This document shows positions 1-7,239 of a stretch of 18,399 bases of DNA, one piece after another. Origin of the DNA: Dokdonella sp. Its GTDB lineage: Bacteria > Pseudomonadota > Gammaproteobacteria > Xanthomonadales > Rhodanobacteraceae. The stretch's first letter is position 1, and each line of letters opens with the position of its first letter. The position numbers and the translations under genes were made by a program. The notes beneath the pieces are model-generated. The model was not told the origin of the DNA and made no database searches. It saw only the letters and a program-made list of their open reading frames with translations. Location: positions 1 through 18,399 of the forward strand of contig JASLGB010000268.1 in the NCBI GenBank assembly GCA_030150315.1, written 5' to 3'.

Positions 1-615
1 GACGACTACCTGCGCGGCTACTTCAATCACTTCGCCTTCCAGAGCGTCACGACCGAGCAGATGCTGGAATGGATGAAGCCCAACCTGACCGACAAGTATC
101 CCGGCAAGATGAGCCTGGACGAGGTCAAGCGCTGGATCTACGAGCCGGGCGTGCCGGACGACGCGCCGGTGCCGGCGTCGCCGCGTCTGGCCGCGATCGC
201 CGCCGCGCGGGCGGAGTGGGTCGACGGCAAGCGCAGCGCCGCCGATCTGGGCGCCAAGGACTGGAACACGCACGAGTGGATGTACTTCCTCGACGGCCTG
301 CCGCAGAAGCTCTCGCACGAGCAGCTCGCCGAACTGGATGCCGCCTGGCATCTCAACGGCTCGCCGAACGCCGAGATCGCGCGTCGCTGGTATCTCGCGG
401 CGATCGCCGCCGACTACCGTCCGGCGCGCGAGGAAATGGCCAAGTACATGACGCGCATCGGCCGTCGCTACCTCATCGTTGCGCTCTACGAAGACCTGGC
501 CAAGACGCCCGAGGGCAAGGCGTTCGCGAAGCAGGTCTACGCCAAGGCCAAGCCCGGCTACCACCCGATGACGCAGGCGAGCATCGAAAAGGTGCTGGCG
601 AAGAAGGCGTCCTGA
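1..615 (+). CDS. M1 family metallopeptidase, leukotriene A4 hydrolase-like, C-terminal fragment
   Basis: The reading frame is open from the first base, so the start and the zinc-binding catalytic domain (HExxH) lie outside the window; 204 C-terminal residues are visible. They match the C-terminal helical domain of LTA4-hydrolase-type M1 aminopeptidases. The signs are the NTHEWMYFLDGLP block at fragment residues 89-101, the alpha-helical repeats after it, and the closing pattern KYMTRIGRRYLIVALYEDL followed by KPGYHPMT near residues 148-191. Members of this family remove N-terminal amino acids from peptides, using one zinc ion. Nothing links it to the polysaccharide genes, and it converges on the decarboxylase gene across a 163-bp gap. 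It is probably a housekeeping or exported peptidase at the edge of the locus. Family assignment is fairly secure; substrate is unknown. Confidence 0.85.
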   Translation, partial: DDYLRGYFNHFAFQSVTTEQMLEWMKPNLTDKYPGKMSLDEVKRWIYEPGVPDDAPVPASPRLAAIAAARAEWVDGKRSAADLGAKDWNTHEWMYFLDGLPQKLSHEQLAELDAAWHLNGSPNAEIARRWYLAAIAADYRPAREEMAKYMTRIGRRYLIVALYEDLAKTPEGKAFAKQVYAKAKPGYHPMTQASIEKVLAKKAS

Positions 616-641
616 CGGCGCGCCAGGCTTTCGCGGAAATC

Positions 642-685
642 ATCGCCGGGGCCGCCTTGCCGAACTGCAGGGCGGCCGCGGTGAT
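642..685. terminator. Symmetric hairpin between convergent genes, possible bidirectional terminator
   Basis: A long inverted repeat lies in the gap between the peptidase stop and the decarboxylase stop. Bases 642-648 pair with 679-685 (one G-T wobble) and 650-656 pair with 671-677, with a single G-G mismatch between the two parts and a 14-base loop. It has no T-run on either strand, so it is not a classical intrinsic terminator. Its position between two converging transcripts still makes a two-way terminator or transcript-end stabiliser the simplest reading. Confidence 0.5.
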
Positions 686-778
686 CGAGGTCGGAGGTTG
701 GACTCCTTAGCGCGGCGGACGCGATCCGGCGCGCAATCGGGCGCTTCGACTCCGGCAGGTCGGCGCCTGGCGTCCGGC

Positions 779-2074
779 CTACACCAGGGCCTCGATCACG
801 TCCGGGTGCCCGAGGAAATCGCGCGGGCTGGCACTGCGGCCATAGGCGCCGGACTGGAATACGACGACCAGATCGCCCGGCTGCGCCACGTCGAGTTCGG
901 CGCGGTCGGCAAGCAGGTCGAGCGGCGTGCACAGCGGGCCGACGACGCTCGCGTTCTCCTTGTCCGCACTGACGCGGTTGATCGCGACCGGATAATTCTT
1001 GCGCATGACCTGGCCGAAGTTGCCCGACGCGGCGAGGTGCTGGTGCATGCCGCCGTCGACGACGAGAAAGACCTGTCCGCGTGAAATCTTGCGGTCGATC
1101 ACGCGCGCGACGTAGATGCCGGCTTCGCCGACCAGCCAGCGGCCAAGCTCGATCGCCAGGTGCGCGCCGCCGGCATCGCCGCGCACGAGTTCGGCCAGGC
1201 GCGCGAGGTTGTCGAGGATCGGCGCGAGGTCGAGCGGCGTGTCCTGGATCGTGTACGGAATGCCGAAACCGCCGCCGAGGTTGAGCGTTCGCAGCGGCGC
1301 GGGCAGCTGGTCGAGCCAGCTCATGGCGAGGTCGTAGCACAGCGTCTGCGCTTCGACGATCGCGGCGGCACGCAGGTTCTGCGAGCCGGCGAACAGGTGG
1401 AAGCCCTCGAAGGAAAGACCGAGCGCGGCGATCTCGCGCAGCATCTCCGGCACGCGGTCGGCGTCGATGCCGAACTGGCGCGCGCCGCCGCTCATCTTCA
1501 TGCCCGATGCCTTCAGCTCGAACGGCAGGTTCGCGCGCACCGCCACGCGCGCGGCCACGCCGCTGCGTTCGCTGGCGCGTGCCAACACGTCCAGTTCGCG
1601 GAAAGATTCGACGTTGACGAGGATGCCGGCCGCGTGTGCCTGCTCCAGCTCGGCGTCCGACTTGCCCGGCCCGGCAAAGCTGATGTGGCGAGGATCCATG
1701 CCGCTGTCGAGCGCGGTGCGCAGTTCGCCGCGCGAGGCGACGTCCAGTCCGTCGACGAGCTGCGCCATATGGCATACCAGCGCCGGCATCGGATTGGCCT
1801 TCATCGCGTAGTGAAGCAGCACCTCCGGCGGCAGCCGCGACCTGAGCCGGCGCGCGCGCGCGGTCAGGCGCGCGCGGTCGTACAGGTAGCACGGCGTCGA
1901 GCCGACCGCGGCCACCGTGCTGGACAACGGCCGACCGCCGATGAGCCATTCGCCGCGCGCGTCGCGTTGCCAGGGAATTTCCGGTGCAGCCGCCGGTTCG
2001 CTTGCCGTCGTGTCCAAGGAGTCTTCCGTCGTGCAGGAACGATGCCGTGGCGCATCCGCCGCGTCGGTCGTCAT
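779..2074 (-). CDS. PLP-dependent decarboxylase, exosortase A system-associated type (TIGR03099-like)
   Basis: The 431-residue product is a fold-type III (alanine racemase-like) PLP enzyme related to diaminopimelate and ornithine decarboxylases. The PLP lysine is K92 in HYAMKAN, the phosphate-binding glycine run LGGGFG spans 266-271, ELGR is at 309-312, the catalytic-type cysteine is C382 in GPLCTPLD, and the FQSGAYG signature is at 406-412. The sequence between these motifs resembles the subfamily found beside exosortase A and exopolysaccharide genes much more than lysA; that match is from memory and should be checked with the TIGR03099 model. The start ATG overlaps the upstream TGA as ATGA (2071-2074), which favours it over an in-frame extension of about 60 residues inside the neighbour. 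The likely role is decarboxylating an amino acid or related substrate for polysaccharide or carrier-linked chemistry. The true substrate is unknown. Confidence 0.88.
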   Translation of the reverse strand: MTTDAADAPRHRSCTTEDSLDTTASEPAAAPEIPWQRDARGEWLIGGRPLSSTVAAVGSTPCYLYDRARLTARARRLRSRLPPEVLLHYAMKANPMPALVCHMAQLVDGLDVASRGELRTALDSGMDPRHISFAGPGKSDAELEQAHAAGILVNVESFRELDVLARASERSGVAARVAVRANLPFELKASGMKMSGGARQFGIDADRVPEMLREIAALGLSFEGFHLFAGSQNLRAAAIVEAQTLCYDLAMSWLDQLPAPLRTLNLGGGFGIPYTIQDTPLDLAPILDNLARLAELVRGDAGGAHLAIELGRWLVGEAGIYVARVIDRKISRGQVFLVVDGGMHQHLAASGNFGQVMRKNYPVAINRVSADKENASVVGPLCTPLDLLADRAELDVAQPGDLVVVFQSGAYGRSASPRDFLGHPDVIEALV

Positions 2075-2886
2075 GGTACATGCCCGCGTGTTGCCGTCGT
2101 CGTATCGAGCAGCGGACGCAGGGCGAGGATCGGTGTGCTCTTCATCAGCTCGAGCAGGAGCGGCACCAGGTCTTCGCCACGATGGTTGAAGCGGAAGCAG
2201 GCCTCGCCGAGATAGAGCGCGAAATAGCGCTGCGGTATGCCCCGGTAGGGGCGCAGCCATTCGCGCGCGTAGTCCCAGAACGCCCCGACCAGGTCATCCG
2301 TTGCGCGCGCGGGGGCGGCGGTCGAGCGCATCGCGATGCGGTTGCCGTGTGGCCGCAGCAGCAGTCGGCCATGCGTTGCGTCGATGCTGATCAATCCGTC
2401 CCGCGCGGGCGCGGCCGTTTCGGCATGCGCTTCGGTGGGTGTGCTGGCCTGCACCTCGATGCGCTCGCCGTGCAGGCGTATGTCGTAGGCGACGCTGTGC
2501 TCGTCGGACTGCGGCGGCAGTGCGGCGACGCCGCCGGACAGCGTGCAGCAGGCGCGCAAGACCCGGTTGAAGCGCTCGCGCGAAGCCGGTGCGGCCATGC
2601 CCGCTTCACGCAACCGGTATGCCGGATCGCCAAGCGCGAAGTGCTCCAGCAGCATGTGCTTGGTCCCGTCGGGGAGACGGATGGAATCCCATGCCGATGT
2701 GTCGCTGTAACGCAGGCCGCAGCCTTGGCATTTGAGTCGACCATCGCCCAGACGCCAGGTTCTGGTGTCTCCGCAGCGCGGACACTGCTGTGTCGCAGCA
2801 TTCTCGTCGTGGGTCCGCGATTCAGGTGAATTGGATGGCTCAGTGGAGTCCGAATTGAAATGGTATTTGGCTTGGACGGAAAACAT
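2071..2886 (-). CDS. IS1595-type transposase-derived zinc-ribbon protein, probably domesticated
   Basis: The product has 271 residues. A zinc ribbon is formed by C35, C38, C53 and C56, with the spacing and surroundings of the transposase zinc-ribbon domain of the IS1595 superfamily. The C-terminal block at about 203-236 (AFWDYAREWL, then RGIPQRYFALYLGE and FRFNHR) matches the end of the IS1595 DDE domain. The middle does not: at best one aspartate (D169 in SIDATHG) resembles the first catalytic residue, and only about 28 residues separate it from the C-terminal block, far too few for an RNase H core. It therefore looks catalytically dead but able to bind DNA. No terminal inverted repeats are visible around it. 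GGGAG sits 8 bases before the ATG, and the stop overlaps the decarboxylase start, so the two are co-translated. A regulatory role is inference. Confidence 0.65.
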   Translation of the reverse strand: MFSVQAKYHFNSDSTEPSNSPESRTHDENAATQQCPRCGDTRTWRLGDGRLKCQGCGLRYSDTSAWDSIRLPDGTKHMLLEHFALGDPAYRLREAGMAAPASRERFNRVLRACCTLSGGVAALPPQSDEHSVAYDIRLHGERIEVQASTPTEAHAETAAPARDGLISIDATHGRLLLRPHGNRIAMRSTAAPARATDDLVGAFWDYAREWLRPYRGIPQRYFALYLGEACFRFNHRGEDLVPLLLELMKSTPILALRPLLDTTTATRGHVP

Positions 2887-3146
2887 CGTTTGGCTCCCGG
2901 TCCTGACGCATTATGAATTGACTCGAATTGAATATATTTATCTCGGCCTTTTCCATTAATTGCGAAGGCCATCACGGCTGCGCGCTACACTCTCGCCTAG
3001 CTTATGCCTCATTCGCGCTGCGATGCGGCGCGATCCTCGTTTTATTCCTTTCGCAAGATTCCACGTTGGTCCGAATTGGTGCCGACAAGGCAGCTTCGTC
3101 ATTGCGAAATGGAAGGCGCATTAAAAAAGAAGAGGTCAACCAGTCA
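2887..3146. promoter_or_regulatory. AT-rich divergent promoter region
   Basis: These 260 bp separate the minus-strand transposase-like gene from the plus-strand beta-helix gene and must hold promoters for both. Bases 2911-2960 are only 28% GC by direct count, unlike everything around them. On the minus strand TATATT (2936-2931) is a possible -10, with a weak TTAATG 17 bases upstream. On the plus strand TACACT (2986-2991) is a possible -10 without a convincing -35. GAATTGA is repeated at 2915-2921 and 2925-2931, exactly one helical turn apart. A perfect 6-bp inverted repeat GGCCTT/AAGGCC (2945-2950 and 2965-2970) lies near the middle. Both could be operators. The plus-strand leader would be about 150 bases long. 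Confidence 0.5.
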
Positions 3147-4583
3147 ATGTTCAAGGTATTGGCATTAGCTTTCATCGCAGGGGCGTCGATGCCGGCGGTC
3201 GCGGCAGAATGGTTTGTCTCGCCGTCGGGCAACGACAGCAGCGGCACGGGGTCGATCGACCGGCCGTTCCGCACGGTTTCCCGAGTGCTCAGCACCAGCA
3301 CCGGCGTCACCAGTGCAGGTGACACGGTCACGCTGCGCGCCGGCACCTACAACGAATGCGATGTGCGTCTGCGCAAGCCGCTGACGTTGCGCTCGCATGC
3401 GGGCGAGCGCGCCCACATCCATTGCGCCATCACCACGCCGGACAGCGTCACCATCCAGGTCGATCGCGCGGCATCGGGCAGCCGCATCGCCGGCCTGGAA
3501 ATCACGGGTGGCATGTACTACGCCGTCATGCTGCAAACCGATTGGTGGGGCACCGGACAAGGCGGCACCGGACCATCGAACGTCATCATTGAAGACAACT
3601 ACATCCACGACACCGGCCGCGACGGCATCAAGCTGACGCCGAAGACCAACAACGTCACCATCCGGCGCAATGAAATCGCGCGCACCGGAATCATCTATCC
3701 GGCGGGGACGCACCTGGACTATCGCAATGCCGACGGCATCGACATGGTCAACGTGCAGAAGGTCACGATCGAGGACAATTACATCCACGACATCTCGACC
3801 ACCGGCCTGTACTTCAAGGGCGGTTCCAGCGACATCCTGGTGCAGCGCAACCGAATCGAGAATGCCGGAATGGCCGGCATCCTTGTCGGCTTCGACACCA
3901 GCGTCGAATTCTTCGATCGGACGATCAATCCGAATTTCTACGAGGCGATCGGCAGCGCGGTGATCAACAACGTCGTGCGCAATACCGATTACGAAGGCAT
4001 CGGCATGTATTCGGCGCACTCGCCGATGATCGCCAACAACACCATCGTTCACACCGCCAAGGTCGGCCACTCGGCGATCTACTTCGGCACGCCGATGCAG
4101 GACTGGGATCCGATCGCGAAGCGTCCGCCGACGACCACCGCGACGCTGCGCAACAATCTGGTCATCCAGGACGGCGGCACCTGCGTCGAGATCCGCTGGT
4201 TTGGCGAGCTCGGCGGCGTGTCCGGCCTGGAAGGACGCCCCGATCTCGACTACAACGCCTACTTCGACCGCTCCGGCTCGTGCCGCTTTGCCGACAACCG
4301 ACCCGGTTCGCCGGACGGTCTCCGCAACAACAACGGCACGCGTGGTGGCAACCTGGTCCTGTGGCGCAGTGTCCACAGCGCCGATACGCACTCGATCGAA
4401 ACCGTGCTCTCCGTCGATGCCACCGGTCACGTGCCGCAGGGCAGCCCGGCGATCGATGCCGGCACCTTCCTGTCGAAGGTCACCGACGACATCGACCGCC
4501 AGCCGCGCCACGCGCCGTATGACATCGGCGCCGACGAGGCTTCGGAGCCGCCGGTCCAGGTGTTCAGGAACGGCTTCGACTGA
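3147..4583 (+). CDS. Exported right-handed parallel beta-helix protein (paralog 1)
   Basis: The 478-residue product begins with a signal peptide, probably cut after AVAA (residue 20). The N-terminal region EWFVSPSGND with RPFRTV and the VTLRAGTYNE stretch is typical of secreted beta-helix proteins. Degenerate PbH1-type repeats fill about 70-345 (for example IIEDNYIHDTGRDGIKL and TIEDNYIHDISTTGLYFKGG). The C-terminus has a choice-of-anchor-Q-like motif, GSPAIDAG at 432-439 and DIGADE at 459-464, then ends in VFRNGFD. Cysteines C71, C93, C346 and C379 are shared with the next gene and could form two disulfides outside the cytoplasm. AGAGG lies about 11 bases before the chosen ATG; an earlier in-frame start at 2928 lacks any signal peptide. 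It probably binds, cleaves or epimerises polysaccharide, but no catalytic residues can be assigned. Confidence 0.85.
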   Translation: MFKVLALAFIAGASMPAVAAEWFVSPSGNDSSGTGSIDRPFRTVSRVLSTSTGVTSAGDTVTLRAGTYNECDVRLRKPLTLRSHAGERAHIHCAITTPDSVTIQVDRAASGSRIAGLEITGGMYYAVMLQTDWWGTGQGGTGPSNVIIEDNYIHDTGRDGIKLTPKTNNVTIRRNEIARTGIIYPAGTHLDYRNADGIDMVNVQKVTIEDNYIHDISTTGLYFKGGSSDILVQRNRIENAGMAGILVGFDTSVEFFDRTINPNFYEAIGSAVINNVVRNTDYEGIGMYSAHSPMIANNTIVHTAKVGHSAIYFGTPMQDWDPIAKRPPTTTATLRNNLVIQDGGTCVEIRWFGELGGVSGLEGRPDLDYNAYFDRSGSCRFADNRPGSPDGLRNNNGTRGGNLVLWRSVHSADTHSIETVLSVDATGHVPQGSPAIDAGTFLSKVTDDIDRQPRHAPYDIGADEASEPPVQVFRNGFD

Positions 4584-4607
4584 TTCGTCGGGTCTTGATC
4601 GCCCCTC

Positions 4608-4639
4608 GTCGATGCGGTGCCTTCGGTCACCGCATCGAC
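4608..4639 (+). terminator. 12-bp stem with UUCG-capped loop between the beta-helix genes
   Basis: Bases 4608-4619 pair perfectly with 4628-4639. The loop can close further as C(UUCG)G at 4621-4626 after one mismatch, which is an unusually stable cap. It lies 25 bases after the stop of the first beta-helix gene and about 100 bases before the next start. No T-run follows, so it may terminate or attenuate transcription or stabilise the upstream message, giving the two paralogs different expression. Confidence 0.5.
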
Positions 4640-4730
4640 CGGCGCGAATCGACCGGCTGGCCCGCAAGGGCGCACAATCGGGCACGGCGTGACCGGTGCC
4701 GGAGTTCTTCCATCGCACCGGCAACAGCGA

Positions 4731-4737
4731 AGGAGGT
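4731..4737 (+). promoter_or_regulatory. Near-perfect Shine-Dalgarno for the second beta-helix gene
   Basis: AGGAGGT is placed 5 bases before the ATG at 4743. It is the strongest ribosome-binding site seen in the window and fixes the start of the second beta-helix gene, against an in-frame ATG at 4617 that would put about 40 non-signal residues in front. Confidence 0.75.
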
Positions 4738-4742
4738 CGCCC

Positions 4743-6185
4743 ATGCCCAGACGATGGATTGTGCCGGTCCTTGCATGCGTCGCGCTGGCGGCGCCACTGG
4801 CCGCGAAGGAGTGGATCGTCGCCACCGATGGCGATGATGCGAAGGGTGATGGCTCGTCGGCCAAACCGTTCCGCAGCGTGGGCCGCGTGCTCGATACCTC
4901 GATCGGTGTCGTTTCCGACGGCGACACCGTCACCTTGCGCGCCGGTACCTACAACGAATGCGACGTGCGCCTGCGCAAGCGGCTGACCCTGCGCGGCCAA
5001 CCGGGCGAGCGGGCGCACATCCATTGCGATCCGGCCACGCACGATTCGGTCGTGGTGCAGATCGATCCGCCCGCTTCGGGCAGCCGCATATCCGGACTCG
5101 AGCTCAGCGGTGCGGCCTACTACGGCGTCAAGCTGGAATCGTACTGGTCGCGCGGGAACCCGTCCGAGCGCGGTGCGTCCGGTGTCGTGCTGGAGGATCT
5201 CAGGATCCATGACACCGGCCGTGACGGCATCAAGCTGACGCCGCACTGCGACGACGTGGTCATCCGGCGCTCGGAAATCTGGAACACCGGGGCGATCGAC
5301 CCGCCCGGCACGCCGCTGGAACAACGCAATGCGGAGGGCATCGACAACGTCGGCGGCAATCGCCTGCGCGTCGAGGACAACCACCTCCACGACATCGCCA
5401 CCACCGGGCTTTACGTCAAGGGCGGCGCGACCGGCGCGATCGTGCAGCGCAACCGCATCGAGAACACCGGCTCCGGCGGCATCCTGATCGGATTCCATAC
5501 CGACGAGGAATTCTTCGATGCGGCCAATCCCGACTACCACGAGTCGATCGATGCGGTCGTGCGCAACAATCTGGTGCGCGGCACCGACTACGCCGGCATC
5601 GGCCTGTACTCGGCGAAAAATACCCTGGTCGTCAACAACACCATCGTGAATGCGGCGCGGCGCGGCCACGCCGCGATCTTCTTCGGCATTCCCATGGCGG
5701 ACGGATTCCCGAAGCCGCGGCAGCCAAGCATCGACGCGCGCGTGCGCAACAATCTGGTCGTCGAGCCGGCCGGCGACTGCGTCGCGATCCGCTGGCAGGC
5801 CGGCGGTGAAGCCCATGGCGTGCGGGCGCGCGTTGCCGAATTCGTCGAGCGCCATGTCGCGGCCGCCGGCAGCGGGATTGCCGCCCTGCAAGGCAATCCG
5901 GACTTCGACTACAACGCCTACGACGCCGCCTGCCGTTTTCGCGACGAGCGCCCGCCGCAGCCGGTAGCCGGCGCAGTCGATTTCGCCGCCTGGCGCGAAC
6001 GCGAGGACGCCGACGCACACGGCATCAGCGCCGTGCTGCGCGTCGACGCGGATGGCCGCCTTCCGGCCGACAGCCCGGCGCGCGCCAGCGGACTGGCGCT
6101 TGAGGCGGTTCGCGACGACCTGCAGGGGCGTACGCGCTCCGCGCCGCCGGACATCGGCGCGATGCAGTCGGCGGCGGCCAGGTGA
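4743..6185 (+). CDS. Exported right-handed parallel beta-helix protein (paralog 2)
   Basis: The 480-residue product is a clear paralog of the preceding gene. It shares AGTYNECDVRLRK, the GERAHIHC block, HDTGRDGIKLTP, the TTGLY.KGG segment, the RNRIEN repeat and DFDYNAY. The signal peptide ends at about LAAK (residues 18-22). Cysteines C73 and C95 and the two later ones are conserved. It differs in two ways: about 25 extra residues follow the RW motif (EAHGVRARVAEFVERH and neighbours), and the C-terminus keeps DIGAM but loses both the GSPAIDAG form and the VFRNGFD tail. The tail loss suggests a different final location from its sister. The stop lies one base from the stop of the convergent acetyltransferase gene. 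The likely role, handling exported polysaccharide, is inferred from fold and neighbours only. Confidence 0.84.
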   Translation: MPRRWIVPVLACVALAAPLAAKEWIVATDGDDAKGDGSSAKPFRSVGRVLDTSIGVVSDGDTVTLRAGTYNECDVRLRKRLTLRGQPGERAHIHCDPATHDSVVVQIDPPASGSRISGLELSGAAYYGVKLESYWSRGNPSERGASGVVLEDLRIHDTGRDGIKLTPHCDDVVIRRSEIWNTGAIDPPGTPLEQRNAEGIDNVGGNRLRVEDNHLHDIATTGLYVKGGATGAIVQRNRIENTGSGGILIGFHTDEEFFDAANPDYHESIDAVVRNNLVRGTDYAGIGLYSAKNTLVVNNTIVNAARRGHAAIFFGIPMADGFPKPRQPSIDARVRNNLVVEPAGDCVAIRWQAGGEAHGVRARVAEFVERHVAAAGSGIAALQGNPDFDYNAYDAACRFRDERPPQPVAGAVDFAAWREREDADAHGISAVLRVDADGRLPADSPARASGLALEAVRDDLQGRTRSAPPDIGAMQSAAAR

Positions 6186-6186
6186 G

Positions 6187-7239
6187 CTACTCATCTTCGT
6201 CGGCCGAGGTCAGGTGCAGCTCGGTGGCGAAGTCCGGTGCCGGCGCCGCCGCGCACCAGCGGCCGTAGACCGGTCGCCGGCTGCGCTCGACGAAACCGGC
6301 CTCGATCCATGCGGCGATGCAGTGCGCAGGGCCGGCGTGCTCGAACGACACCGCGGCGTAGCCGGCGCGACCGGCGGCACGCAGCAGGACCTGCACCGGA
6401 TCGATGCCGAGCGCCGCGCCGCTTTCGCCCCACCAGTCGCGCACATGCAGCACGCGGTCCTGCGCTTGACACGCGAACCACGCACTCAGCGCGGAGCCGT
6501 CGCGGCGCTCCACCAAAAGCAGGCGCGTTTCGGCGATCTGGCCGAAGCGCCAGCGCAGGAATTGCCGGTCGCGCTCCGTGACGCAGCCGCTCCACGGCGT
6601 GCTCTCGTGCCATAGCGCGTCCACGCGCGCATCGTCGAAGTCGCCCCATTCGCCGCGCAGATGGCGCAGCCTGCGATGGTGTCGCCAGTGCGACAGCGAT
6701 TGCGCGAGGTCGACTGTCGAGCCGGCCAGTGGCGCCAGCAGGCGCGGCAGGCGCCGCCCGGCGTAATGCCGGTAGCTGAGCACGCGCGCATAGCGCACGA
6801 TGTCGGCGATGCGCTCATAGCTGCCAAGGCGGCGGATCAGCGGCACCGCCTTCGTGTTCGGGAAGCCGTACAGCAGATCGAAGCGCCGCGCGCCGCTGGC
6901 GGCCAGTTCGCGCTGCAGCGTCAGCGCCGGGCCGAGCGAGCGATGCGTCGCGCATACGGCCAGGTCCACCAGCACGCCGGCGGCCACCGGTCGCCCGCGA
7001 AATTCCATGCGGCGCGGGCCGATGGCGGCCACGCCGACCCGCTGCTCGCTGGGGTCGTGCCGCAGCAGCGCCAACAGCGGCGCGCCGTAGGGGCATTCGC
7101 GATAGAACCAGTCGAACTTGCGCCGCATGCGCTCGTCCTGGCCGAGGTTTCCGTGCCAGATCGCAAGCACCGCTTCGCGGTCGCGGTCGACCTCGCCCAG
7201 CTCGACGCGGTAGGCATCGGCGACGATGGCCTCGCTCAT
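6187..7239 (-). CDS. GNAT-fold N-acyltransferase, last gene of the operon
   Basis: The product has 350 residues. The acyl-CoA-binding region of the GNAT fold is visible as VDLAVCATHRSLGPALTLQ (91-109) followed by LLYGFPNTKAVPLIRRLG (122-139), a pattern common in acetyltransferases of polysaccharide clusters. A second, weaker half follows, with an aromatic-rich region around 215-300. The start ATG overlaps the stop of the NadE-like gene as ATGA (7236-7239), indicating coupled translation. The gene ends with an acidic DEDE tail one base from the oppositely oriented beta-helix gene. It probably acylates an amino group on a sugar or on a carrier-bound intermediate, in the cytoplasm before export. 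The acyl donor may be CoA or the ACP encoded upstream. Fold call fairly sure; substrate unknown. Confidence 0.75.
   Translation of the reverse strand: MSEAIVADAYRVELGEVDRDREAVLAIWHGNLGQDERMRRKFDWFYRECPYGAPLLALLRHDPSEQRVGVAAIGPRRMEFRGRPVAAGVLVDLAVCATHRSLGPALTLQRELAASGARRFDLLYGFPNTKAVPLIRRLGSYERIADIVRYARVLSYRHYAGRRLPRLLAPLAGSTVDLAQSLSHWRHHRRLRHLRGEWGDFDDARVDALWHESTPWSGCVTERDRQFLRWRFGQIAETRLLLVERRDGSALSAWFACQAQDRVLHVRDWWGESGAALGIDPVQVLLRAAGRAGYAAVSFEHAGPAHCIAAWIEAGFVERSRRPVYGRWCAAAPAPDFATELHLTSADEDE

Noticed and set aside
2071..2886. An active insertion sequence
   Set aside because: The catalytic core of the transposase is not recognisable, no terminal inverted repeats or target duplications were seen, and the stop overlaps the decarboxylase start, which points to an integrated host gene.
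3165..6194. A minus-strand open frame of about 1009 codons antisense to both beta-helix genes
   Set aside because: Its translation is repetitive, arginine- and valine-rich, without domains, and mirrors the codon pattern of the plus-strand genes, which have signal peptides and recognisable repeats. It is a GC-driven shadow frame.
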